Translations under genes and position numbers: made by a program | Notes under the pieces: generated by a model | What the model saw: the letters and a program-made list of their open reading frames with translations, nothing else | Told to the model about the DNA's origin: nothing | Databases searched by the model: none | Source: Rhodospirillales bacterium | Lineage (GTDB): Bacteria; Pseudomonadota; Alphaproteobacteria; MPNO01; UBA2964 | DNA length: 5,255 bases | Direction: 5' to 3' | NCBI GenBank assembly: GCA_002727395.1 | Contig: PBWY01000086.1 | Coordinates: 1 to 5,255, forward strand | Shown here: piece after piece, positions 1-5,255 of the stretch | Numbering within the stretch: position 1 is the first letter of the stretch | How the letters are laid out: each line of letters begins with the position of its first letter

Positions 1-1
1 A

Positions 2-85
2 ATATCAATTTCCACTCAAAAACCTACTAAAGGGGCGGTTGTAATACCTAAGTTCTTACGCCACGGCAAGCCACAACTCAAATAA
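2..85 (+). CDS. Possible 3' end of an unidentified plus-strand gene (partial, entering from the left edge)
   Basis: A plus-strand frame is open from base 2 to a TAA at 83-85 and gives 27 residues ending in FLRHGKPQLK. It is rich in Lys, Pro and Thr and resembles no family I recognise. If real, it is the C-terminus of a gene that begins outside the window and converges on yceD, with 22 nt between the two stop codons. The other two plus-strand frames and all minus-strand frames are interrupted in this stretch. However, an open run of 27 codons is not rare by chance in DNA of this composition. The call rests only on the open frame and the tidy convergent spacing. The stretch may instead be plain intergenic DNA. 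Confidence 0.2.
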   Translation: MSISTQKPTKGAVVIPKFLRHGKPQLK

Positions 86-107
86 TAATTAATAATCGTC
101 TCTCATC

Positions 108-617
108 CTACTTTTTTTGTTTAATATCGGCTAGTGCGGCAAAAGGTTTGTTTTTCTTGTCTTCTTTAATAATTAAATAAGGCCCAATAACTTCATCTGC
201 CAAACCCTCGGCTCTAGGATATGGGTTGGCTGCAACAGCCAATTCTTGAGCCCCAAGTTCTCCAAGATCTATAACATCGTTTTCATAGACTTCAAACGAT
301 CCATCTTCCGAAGAAGTTTCCGTAACCACGTGAGAAATATCATAAAAGTCGACATCGAACGTTTCATCAATAATACTCTCGATGGGCACCATTGATACGA
401 CACAATTTTGCACGATTTTTGCATTTATTTTACCACTTACCCGAACTCGATGTTTAGACTTTATAGTCTTTACACAAACATTTATGGTAAAATTTTTTAT
501 TTCTTCAAAACCAAACCGCTTTGCGAGAGCAATTTTCTCAGTTGATTCGGGGGTTAGAACAAATTTTTTCTCGATTGCTTCTAATTCGGAGGGATGTATT
601 AAGAAAGAGAATTCCAT
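108..617 (-). CDS. yceD: DUF177/YceD family protein, alphaproteobacterial type
   Basis: This is a complete 169-residue gene (ATG at 617, TAG at 108-110) for a small cytosolic protein of the YceD/DUF177 family. The family is linked to large-subunit rRNA or ribosome accumulation in bacteria and plants, but its biochemical activity is not settled. Visible hallmarks are the Gln-Asn-Cys core and following acidic stretch at about residues 69-87 (VQNCVV, then Pro and DETF). An acidic segment follows, then the IDLGE...ELA...NPYPR block at about 116-135. The C-terminus KPFAALADIK is typical of alphaproteobacterial members. The gene lies 28 nt downstream of cbp3 on the same strand, so the two are probably co-transcribed. 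No good Shine-Dalgarno sequence precedes the ATG, which may mean coupling to cbp3 translation. Two ATGs just upstream (around 626-631 on this strand) are out of frame. In many relatives plsX follows this gene, but it is not visible here. Confidence 0.88.
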   Translation of the reverse strand: MEFSFLIHPSELEAIEKKFVLTPESTEKIALAKRFGFEEIKNFTINVCVKTIKSKHRVRVSGKINAKIVQNCVVSMVPIESIIDETFDVDFYDISHVVTETSSEDGSFEVYENDVIDLGELGAQELAVAANPYPRAEGLADEVIGPYLIIKEDKKNKPFAALADIKQKK

Positions 618-645
618 ATTTTCATCATTACTAGTTTTAAACTCT

Positions 646-1191
646 TTACCTCAAGGAAACGTTTTCAATTTCATCTAATACGGGAAGTTTTCCATTTATC
701 AAAGTTTCTGCTGAAAGTTTCAGGAGCTTTGAATAAAATACATTTATATAGCTAGTGATTTTTTCTGCACCTTCTATACTTTCCATATCTCCGCGAAAAA
801 CATTACGCAAAATTGCCTTTGATAGAGAATTAGGGTCCTGATCACTCATGGCCTTTTCGTAAGCAGATAGCCGTCCATAAAAAGCCTTAATCATAGCCTT
901 CACTCTTTTTCCCACCCCGAGATCGCCCACACCCATTTCTCGCAATGAACTATCCATATCAGCAAACATAGTATCAAATAAACACTGTGACAGAGATTCT
1001 AATTCCTTTCCCTCACCTTTTAGGCGTTTTAAAACAAGAAAAACATGAAGAGAGATCATATCAAATCTTCCATCGACTGTATCCGGCACCCCAAATCTTT
1101 TAAATAGGAAAGGCTGACGCGCCTGATTAACTATCTCCACGTACAAACTATGAGCCTGATCTTTGATTTTGGAGTTTCCAAAAATTGTCAT
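646..1191 (-). CDS. Ubiquinol-cytochrome c chaperone, CBP3/UQCC1 family
   Basis: This is a complete 181-residue protein (ATG at 1191, TAA at 646-648). It matches the CBP3 family, known in mitochondria for helping cytochrome b synthesis and assembly of the bc1 complex (complex III). The alphaproteobacterial members are presumed to act in the same assembly at the inner membrane. Recognisable landmarks are LYVEIVNQAR (16-25), GVPDT then DGRFD (34-44), LHVFLVLKRL (48-57), and the strongly conserved block at 71-95 with LFDTMF, DMD, SLREMGVGDL and GK. AFYGRL follows at 103-108. No signal peptide or membrane segment is evident, consistent with a soluble chaperone. A weak AGGG lies about 11 nt before the ATG. 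The gene is divergent from bamE and is the first gene of the cbp3-yceD pair. Its presence implies a bc1 complex elsewhere in the genome. Family assignment is firm; the specific role in this organism is inferred. Confidence 0.9.
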   Translation of the reverse strand: MTIFGNSKIKDQAHSLYVEIVNQARQPFLFKRFGVPDTVDGRFDMISLHVFLVLKRLKGEGKELESLSQCLFDTMFADMDSSLREMGVGDLGVGKRVKAMIKAFYGRLSAYEKAMSDQDPNSLSKAILRNVFRGDMESIEGAEKITSYINVFYSKLLKLSAETLINGKLPVLDEIENVSLR

Positions 1192-1228
1192 AAAATTTTG
1201 ACCCTATTCACAAAATAAGTACCTTTTC

Positions 1229-1256
1229 ATTAAAATATTGAAATACTATATGTAAA
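1229..1256 (-). promoter_or_regulatory. Candidate promoter for cbp3-yceD
   Basis: On the minus strand a TTTACA (plus coordinates 1251-1256) is followed after 16 nt by TTTAAT (1229-1234). Each hexamer matches five of six bases of the sigma-70 consensus. Transcription would start near 1222, giving a leader of about 30 nt before the cbp3 ATG. The surrounding DNA is so AT-rich that chance matches are expected, so this is a suggestion only. Confidence 0.35.
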
Positions 1257-1267
1257 AGAAATATAAC
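1238..1267 (+). promoter_or_regulatory. Candidate promoter for bamE
   Basis: TTGAAA at 1238-1243 and TATAAC at 1262-1267 are separated by 18 nt. Each matches five of six consensus positions of a sigma-70 promoter. The predicted start near 1274 leaves only about a dozen nucleotides before the bamE ATG at 1286. That leader has no Shine-Dalgarno-like sequence. The element overlaps the candidate minus-strand promoter for cbp3, so the two could interfere. AT-richness makes false matches likely. Confidence 0.38.
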
Positions 1268-1285
1268 AATCCCATTTTAAAATCT

Positions 1286-1741
1286 ATGCAAAATAAATTT
1301 AAATTATTTACCACTTTGTTCAGTTTGGGCCTAACCTTTTTAGTGTTAGTAGGTTGCCAAAAACAAATTAACAAACACGGGAACTCTCCGAATCCAAAAC
1401 TAGTTGCTGCGATCAAGCCTGGCATTCATAAACACTTTCATGTTGAACGACTTCTTGGATCACCCTCTACAACTGCAACATTTGACCGTGAACACTGGTA
1501 TTATATAGAATCAAATGTCCAGACCTTTTCTTTTCTCAAACCCCAATTACTAAAAAGGAGTGTCCTGATAATAGAGTTTGATAACAATGGAGTTGTTGCA
1601 AATGTTAGAAAAATTAATACTACCAACCAAGAAAAAATAGACTTTGTAAAACGAAAAACTCCAACAAAAGGCAAAGAACTTACATTTATTCAACAAGCCT
1701 TAGGAAATTTAGGAAAATTTACAAAGCCTTCACAAGATTAA
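1286..1741 (+). CDS. bamE: Outer membrane assembly lipoprotein BamE (SmpA/OmlA family)
   Basis: This is a complete 151-residue lipoprotein. It has a basic N-terminus, a hydrophobic signal segment at about 7-22, and a lipobox LVGC ending at Cys24, the expected lipidated residue. Gln follows the Cys, so there is no Asp+2 inner-membrane retention signal and outer-membrane sorting is expected. The BamE fold covers about residues 37-110. Marks are IKPGIHK...VERLLGSPS (43-61), FDREHWYYI (66-74) and the IIEFDNNGVV strand region (95-104). The C-terminal tail with TPTKGKEL and LGNLGKF (125-145) is the extension typical of alphaproteobacterial members. BamE supports the BamA-centred complex that inserts beta-barrel proteins. 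The gene stands alone on the plus strand, divergent from cbp3 and convergent with hppA. The ATG at 1286 places the signal peptide correctly, but no ribosome binding site is seen before it. Confidence 0.92.
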   Translation: MQNKFKLFTTLFSLGLTFLVLVGCQKQINKHGNSPNPKLVAAIKPGIHKHFHVERLLGSPSTTATFDREHWYYIESNVQTFSFLKPQLLKRSVLIIEFDNNGVVANVRKINTTNQEKIDFVKRKTPTKGKELTFIQQALGNLGKFTKPSQD

Positions 1742-1742
1742 A

Positions 1743-1760
1743 TGATCATCAGGATGATCA
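1743..1760. terminator. Palindrome between convergent bamE and hppA, candidate bidirectional terminator
   Basis: TGATCATC at 1743-1750 and GATGATCA at 1753-1760 are perfect inverted copies separated by two bases. They form an 8-bp stem, or 7 bp with a four-base loop. The palindrome begins one base after the bamE stop codon and lies about 40 nt past the hppA stop. Its place between two converging genes suits a shared terminator. A strong T-run is missing on the plus side, and only a weak TTTAAT follows on the minus side. The stem is also AT-containing, so termination may be weak, or the site could instead be a protein-binding palindrome. Confidence 0.45.
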
Positions 1761-1798
1761 ACGTAATTACTTTGTTAAAAAATAAAACCTAGAGTTAG

Positions 1799-3892
1799 TT
1801 ATGCGACCATGGCCAGCAATAGTATTGCCACAATATTTATTATTTTAATCATTGGGTTGATGGCTGGCCCGGCTGTATCTTTATATGGATCCCCAACTGT
1901 ATCTCCAGTAACCGCAGCATGGTGAGCCTCTGAACCTTTGCCGCCGTGATTACCGTCCTCGATAAGCTTTTTGGCGTTATCCCAAGCACCACCTCCTGAT
2001 GTCATAGAAATCGCTACAAAAATACCAGTTACAATCGTTCCTAAAAGTAAGGCACCCAAAGTGGTTAATGCCGCTTCTAATCCACCAATTGCTCGAAACA
2101 CGAAGAAGACAACGATAGGAGCTAAAACCGGCAACAGAGATGGGACAATCATTTCTTTGATCGCTGATTTTGTTAGCAAATCAACGGCGCGACCATATTC
2201 AGGTTTTGCTGTTCCATCCATGATTCCCGGAATTTCTTTAAATTGGCGCCTTACCTCTACCACCACCGCTCCCGCTGCTCTTCCAACTGCCTGCATGCCA
2301 AGTGCTCCAAACAAATAGGGAAGTAGACCACCAAGAAACAAACCAATGACAACAAACGGGTCTTGCAACTCGAATTTAATTTTTCCTTCCAAATTGGGAA
2401 AATAATGTTTTATATCAGCCGTATATGCTGCAAACAAAACTAATGCGGCCAAAGCAGCTGATCCTATTGCATATCCTTTAGTTACTGCTTTCGTTGTATT
2501 GCCTACAGCATCCAATGCATCTGTATAGTTACGAACTTCTTCCGGTAATTCTGCCATTTCAGCAATACCACCTGCGTTATCAGTAACAGGACCATATGCA
2601 TCTAAAGCAACAATCACGCCGCCTAATGCCAACATTGTAGTCGCTGCGATCGCCACCCCATAAAGACCTCCGGAAAAATAGGAAGTTACTATTCCTGCAC
2701 AAATAACTAAAACTGGAAGAGCGGTGGACTCCATCGATATAGCAAGCCTTTGAATCACATTTGTTCCATGTCCTGTCTCTGACGCTTTTGCCACCATCTT
2801 AACAGGACGATGATTAGTCCCTGTATAATATTCGGTAATCCACACCAATAACCCGGTAACTGCCAGTCCAATAAGTGCACAATAGAAAAGATGGCGCGCC
2901 TGCCATTCAGTGGAAATTTCAGCGGTAAGAGAACCAAACAACCAAGAAATCGCAAAACCAATTAGAACTGCAGATGCTATAACCGAAACAATAAGGCCTT
3001 TGTACAAGGCACCCATAATATTTTGACCACTACCCAGTCGGACGAAGAAAAATCCGATGATGGAACCAATTATACTAGCTCCACCGATCAAAAGCGGCAG
3101 GTTGATTAGTAAAATTTGCATAGGTCCTGTAAAATAAATAACGGCTAATAACATGGTGGCAACCATAGTCACGGCATAGGTCTCAAATAAATCAGCTGCC
3201 ATTCCAGCACAATCGCCTACATTATCACCGACATTGTCTGCAATTACCGCAGCATTTCTGGGATCATCCTCTGGGATTCCTGCTTCAATTTTACCAACGA
3301 GATCAGCCCCAACATCGGCTCCTTTTGTAAAAATACCTCCGCCTAAACGAGCAAAGATTGAAATTAAGGAGGCGCCAAAACCAAGTGCAACCATCGCCTC
3401 TAAGATATGCCGCATACCCTTGTCGGAGCCGGCGTCAAAAACACTACTTAGTAAAAGAAAATATCCTGCAACACCTAATAAACCGAGCCCAACAACAAGT
3501 ATTCCTGTAACCGCACCAGATTTGAAAGCAACATCCAATGCGGGAGCAAGACCTCCCTTACGAGCAGCATCTGCCGTTCGAACATTAGCTCGAACGGAAA
3601 CATTCATACCGATATAGCCAGTCACACCCGAAAGAATTGCCCCTATGAAATAACCAATTGAAACGAACCAATTCAATCCAAAACCAAGAACAATACCAAT
3701 CAGCACACCAACAATTGCTATCGTCGTATACTGACGGTTTAAATAAGCGCTTGCTCCTTCTTGTATTGCTAATGCGATTTCTTGCATCCGTTCATTTCCG
3801 GCACTAACGGAAGTAACAGCTCGAATTGCATAAATTCCATAGATAACGGCTAAAACACCGCATAAAAGTGTAACCCAAGATGCTGCTGACAT
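1799..3892 (-). CDS. hppA: K+-independent H+-translocating membrane pyrophosphatase
   Basis: This is a complete 697-residue integral membrane protein, close to the usual length of bacterial HppA (about 660-770). It hydrolyses pyrophosphate and pumps protons across the inner membrane. The protein is hydrophobic throughout, consistent with the family's 16 helices. Catalytic marks are all present: DVGADLVGKIE (193-203, the Dx7KxE PPi/Mg site), DNVGDNVGD (219-227), DAYGPVTDNAGGIAEM (431-446) and DTVGDPYKDTAGP (664-676). In GNTTKAVTKG (464-473), Lys468 and Thr471 fill the two positions known to distinguish K+-independent from K+-dependent enzymes, where the latter have Ala and Gly/Ala. The FGALGMQAVGRAA segment (528-540) is also typical. 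An AAGGA at 3902-3906, nine nt from the ATG, supports the start. The gene follows thiL on the same strand after 168 nt and converges on bamE. No truncation or frameshift is seen. Confidence 0.97.
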   Translation of the reverse strand: MSAASWVTLLCGVLAVIYGIYAIRAVTSVSAGNERMQEIALAIQEGASAYLNRQYTTIAIVGVLIGIVLGFGLNWFVSIGYFIGAILSGVTGYIGMNVSVRANVRTADAARKGGLAPALDVAFKSGAVTGILVVGLGLLGVAGYFLLLSSVFDAGSDKGMRHILEAMVALGFGASLISIFARLGGGIFTKGADVGADLVGKIEAGIPEDDPRNAAVIADNVGDNVGDCAGMAADLFETYAVTMVATMLLAVIYFTGPMQILLINLPLLIGGASIIGSIIGFFFVRLGSGQNIMGALYKGLIVSVIASAVLIGFAISWLFGSLTAEISTEWQARHLFYCALIGLAVTGLLVWITEYYTGTNHRPVKMVAKASETGHGTNVIQRLAISMESTALPVLVICAGIVTSYFSGGLYGVAIAATTMLALGGVIVALDAYGPVTDNAGGIAEMAELPEEVRNYTDALDAVGNTTKAVTKGYAIGSAALAALVLFAAYTADIKHYFPNLEGKIKFELQDPFVVIGLFLGGLLPYLFGALGMQAVGRAAGAVVVEVRRQFKEIPGIMDGTAKPEYGRAVDLLTKSAIKEMIVPSLLPVLAPIVVFFVFRAIGGLEAALTTLGALLLGTIVTGIFVAISMTSGGGAWDNAKKLIEDGNHGGKGSEAHHAAVTGDTVGDPYKDTAGPAINPMIKIINIVAILLLAMVA

Positions 3893-3901
3893 GGAGTTAA
3901 G

Positions 3902-3906
3902 TCCTT
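3902..3906 (-). promoter_or_regulatory. Ribosome binding site of hppA
   Basis: AAGGA on the minus strand stands nine nt before the hppA ATG at 3892. It is one of only two clear Shine-Dalgarno sequences in the window, the other being at thiL, and it fixes the hppA start. Confidence 0.7.
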
Positions 3907-3928
3907 AAAATTTGAAAAACATAATTAA

Positions 3929-3952
3929 TGGGAGCTTCATCAAAAAATCCCA
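3929..3952. repeat. Small inverted repeat in the hppA leader
   Basis: TGGGA at 3929-3933 pairs with TCCCA at 3948-3952 around a 14-nt loop. It lies 37-60 nt upstream of the hppA ATG, so it would be in the leader of any transcript from thiL or from a promoter in the gap. The stem is only five base pairs and may be chance. Confidence 0.25.
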
Positions 3953-3960
3953 CTTTTAAC

Positions 3961-3990
3961 AAAAATTTGGCGGAACATGCCAGAATCCGC
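3961..3990 (-). terminator. GC-rich inverted repeat with T-run downstream of thiL, possible weak terminator or attenuator
   Basis: On the minus strand GCGGA (3986-3990) and TCCGC (3970-3974) can form a five-base-pair GC-rich stem with an 11-nt loop. CAAATTTTT (3961-3969) follows directly. It sits 71 nt after the thiL stop and about 70 nt before hppA, inside a short GC-rich patch within otherwise AT-rich intergenic DNA. The shape resembles a weak intrinsic terminator that could lower nusB-thiL readthrough into hppA. The stem is short, so this is tentative. Confidence 0.3.
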
Positions 3991-4035
3991 GTCCGGAAGC
4001 AACACCCTCTACATTTAAATATTGAACAATTAAAA

Positions 4036-4064
4036 AATGTAAAAAACTTAAAAGTTTATATCAA
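4036..4064 (-). promoter_or_regulatory. Possible hppA promoter overlapping the thiL stop
   Basis: On the minus strand TTGATA (4059-4064, spanning part of the thiL stop codon) is followed after 17 nt by TACATT (4036-4041). The first hexamer matches five of six and the second four of six consensus bases. It would give a leader of about 135 nt carrying both small inverted repeats. Support is weak in such AT-rich DNA. An alternative pair, TTTACA (4038-4043) with TTTAAA (4014-4019), is about equally plausible. Confidence 0.22.
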
Positions 4065-5053
4065 AAATGTTGCCAACCAAACGATCTTACAGGAACCACG
4101 TGGCCGAATTGGTCTAATATTGATATTCCTTTTCCCGATTGGATGCAGCCTACTTTACTAATCGATATATTTAAAATACTTGCAAAATTCTCAATTACAT
4201 TTCTTTGGTCTTTGTTGGCGGTAAATAAAAGTTCGTAGTCATCTCCACCGCCATATACTGATTCCCAATAATCTTTGTTTTTTTCAATTATGTTCGTAGC
4301 ACATATCGAAAGTGGTATTGCTCCCATTTCAATTTTGGCTCCAACCTTTGATGCTAAACAAATATGATTTAGATCGGCATATAATCCATCAGAAATATCG
4401 ATGCAGGCTGTTGCGGTGCCAGCAAGCAACTTCCCTAAACCTATCCGTGGTTCTGGTAAGATATACCTGTTATAAAGACTAGGGTAATGTTTTAAAGTTT
4501 TAGCTCTACCAATCTCTTCAAATAATTTCAGAGCAATCGCTGCATCCCCAATGCAGCCGGAAACGAAAATATCATCGCCAACCATTGCACCAGCCCGACG
4601 GATAACGCGGCCTTTTGGAATTTCACCAATTGCGGTTATGGAAAGTGTAATAGGCCCGTTTGAAGAAGTAGTATCGCCGCCCACAAGCGAAACATTAAAC
4701 TTCGTTTGATCATCTTGAAGCCCTGCAGAAAAATTTTCTAACCACTTTAAAGGAAAACCATGCGGCAAACATAAAGCTAAAAGATAGCCTCGAGGGTGAC
4801 CACCAGACGCAGCGAGATCAGAGAGGTTTACTCTCAATAACTTTTTTGCAATTAAATCAGCTGGGTCATCTTTAAAAAAATGGATACCCTCAACCATTGT
4901 ATCCATTGAATAAATAGCTTGATAACCTTTTTTAACTGACAAAGTCGCGCAATCATCTTGAAGAGAAGCACTACCAGGGTTATTGACTGCCAAAGGTCTA
5001 AAAAACCGTTCAATTAAACCAAACTCATTCACGCGAAGTTGATTCTTTTTCAT
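4061..5053 (-). CDS. thiL: Thiamine-monophosphate kinase ThiL
   Basis: This is a complete 330-residue cytosolic enzyme that phosphorylates thiamine monophosphate to thiamine pyrophosphate with ATP, the last step of cofactor synthesis. It belongs to the PurM/ThiL-like fold. Visible motifs are QDDCA (32-36, Mg/ATP-binding acidic pair), SMDTMVEGIHF (49-59), VNLSDLAA (75-82), GGDTT (125-129), CIDISDGL (217-224) and GGGDDYELLFT (268-278), ending in GW near the C-terminus as in relatives. The first motif has Gln where Gly is usual (GDDAA type). The ATG at 5053 is chosen over in-frame ATGs at 5092 and 5086 because a GGAG lies seven nt before it and homology begins just after it. The gene start overlaps the nusB 3' end by 29 nt in another frame, indicating one transcript and likely translational coupling. 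hppA follows after 168 nt. Confidence 0.95.
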   Translation of the reverse strand: MKKNQLRVNEFGLIERFFRPLAVNNPGSASLQDDCATLSVKKGYQAIYSMDTMVEGIHFFKDDPADLIAKKLLRVNLSDLAASGGHPRGYLLALCLPHGFPLKWLENFSAGLQDDQTKFNVSLVGGDTTSSNGPITLSITAIGEIPKGRVIRRAGAMVGDDIFVSGCIGDAAIALKLFEEIGRAKTLKHYPSLYNRYILPEPRIGLGKLLAGTATACIDISDGLYADLNHICLASKVGAKIEMGAIPLSICATNIIEKNKDYWESVYGGGDDYELLFTANKDQRNVIENFASILNISISKVGCIQSGKGISILDQFGHVVPVRSFGWQHF

Positions 5054-5255
5054 TGCTACACTCCAGCTCGGTGTTACGCAACTCATGAGCAATTTTATCT
5101 AGCACTCCATTAACCATACCCGGTTCAGCACCAGAGAAAAATTCATAAGCAAGCTTTATATATTCCTTGATAATCACTTTTGCTGGAACTTGATGACGTG
5201 CCATTAATTCAAAGGTAGCTAATCTCAATATGCATCGCATAACTGTAGCTATTCT
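5025..5255 (-). CDS. nusB: Transcription antitermination factor NusB, C-terminal part (runs off the right edge)
   Basis: Only the last 76 residues are inside the window. The frame stays open to the right edge, reading RIATVMRCILRLATFEL. The Met at 5240 is therefore internal and not the start. Full-length NusB is about 140-160 residues, so roughly the N-terminal half lies outside. The visible part matches the second helical half of NusB: ILRLATFEL, a PAKVIIKEYIKLAYEFF stretch, and EPGMVNGVLDKIAHELR. NusB binds boxA RNA with NusE (S10) and promotes antitermination in rRNA transcription. A short charged tail (NEKESTSRE) extends past the conserved domain, and its codons overlap the beginning of thiL by 29 nt. 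The nusB-thiL order is common in proteobacteria, often with ribH upstream of nusB. Confidence 0.93.
   Translation of the reverse strand, partial: RIATVMRCILRLATFELMARHQVPAKVIIKEYIKLAYEFFSGAEPGMVNGVLDKIAHELRNTELECSNEKESTSRE
5061..5064 (-). promoter_or_regulatory. Ribosome binding site of thiL inside nusB
   Basis: GGAG on the minus strand lies seven nt before the ATG at 5053 and within the nusB coding sequence. It decides between three in-frame ATGs for thiL. The upstream candidates at 5092 and 5086 lack any such sequence. Confidence 0.65.

Noticed and set aside
81..96. AAT/ATTA-rich run resembling a short tandem repeat
   Set aside because: It is irregular and only 16 nt long in AT-rich DNA, as expected from base composition.
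382..678. Plus-strand open frame of 98 codons
   Set aside because: It lies antisense to yceD and the end of cbp3, both of which have clear family motifs. Its own translation shows no recognisable domain.
1971..2318. Plus-strand open frame of 115 codons opposite hppA
   Set aside because: It is a mirror frame of a strongly conserved gene. Its Pro/Ser/Thr/Ala-rich translation is typical of an antisense shadow.
2755..2961. Minus-strand open frame of 68 codons inside hppA in another frame
   Set aside because: It lies entirely within hppA coding sequence on the same strand, out of frame. No independent evidence supports it.
3234..3617. Plus-strand open frame of 127 codons opposite hppA
   Set aside because: It is antisense to the catalytic region of hppA and low in complexity (Pro, Ser, Ala), with no family resemblance.
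3959..4060. Open frame continuing about 34 codons past the thiL TGA in the thiL frame, suggesting readthrough
   Set aside because: ThiL already ends at the expected family C-terminus. The extension resembles nothing known, and its length is within chance expectation.
3893..4060. TPP (thi-box) riboswitch near thiL
   Set aside because: I cannot find the conserved thi-box core sequences. The gap is downstream of thiL rather than upstream, so it could not control it in the usual way.
3928..4161. Plus-strand open frame of 77 codons across the thiL-hppA gap
   Set aside because: Its second half is antisense to the thiL C-terminus. The first half lies in the gap but shows no domain, no ribosome binding site and no context for a plus-strand gene there.
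5054..5092. Longer thiL start at 5092 (or 5086)
   Set aside because: The extra 13 residues lack homology, no ribosome binding site precedes those ATGs, and the overlap with nusB would grow to 68 nt. The ATG at 5053 has GGAG at seven nt.
5025..5240. A 71-residue gene starting at the ATG at 5240
   Set aside because: The frame is open to the right edge and the upstream codons continue the NusB sequence, so this Met is internal to nusB.

Overview
The window looks like a housekeeping segment from an AT-rich alphaproteobacterium. Three things point there: a CBP3-type ubiquinol-cytochrome c chaperone (in bacteria this family is essentially alphaproteobacterial), a DUF177/YceD protein with the alphaproteobacterial C-terminus, and a BamE lipoprotein with the alphaproteobacterial C-terminal extension. 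The order nusB-thiL-hppA-(bamE)-cbp3-yceD resembles what I recall from Rhodospirillales-like genomes. That placement is inference from memory and gene content, not a search result. No mobile element, CRISPR array, phage gene, rRNA or tRNA is visible.

Layout from right to left, following the minus strand. The 3' part of nusB enters from the right edge and overlaps the start of thiL by 29 nt. thiL (thiamine-monophosphate kinase) is complete. A 168-nt gap with two small inverted repeats follows, and then hppA, a complete 697-residue membrane H+-translocating pyrophosphatase with the K+-independent signature. hppA converges on bamE (plus strand), and an 18-nt near-perfect palindrome lies between their stop codons. 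bamE is divergent from cbp3 across 94 nt of very AT-rich DNA that can hold two overlapping promoters. cbp3 and yceD form a minus-strand pair 28 nt apart. The leftmost 107 nt show no minus-strand gene. They contain only a short plus-strand open frame that might be the 3' end of a gene outside the window.

The genes are functionally mixed: transcription antitermination (nusB), thiamine cofactor synthesis (thiL), energy conservation from PPi (hppA), outer-membrane protein assembly (bamE), respiratory complex III assembly (cbp3), and a probable ribosome-related protein (yceD/DUF177). They share synteny rather than a pathway. Two energy-coupling components are present: HppA, and CBP3, which implies a cytochrome bc1 complex elsewhere in the genome.

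I found no convincing sign of an undescribed system. The points worth a second look are regulatory and structural details, scored modestly.
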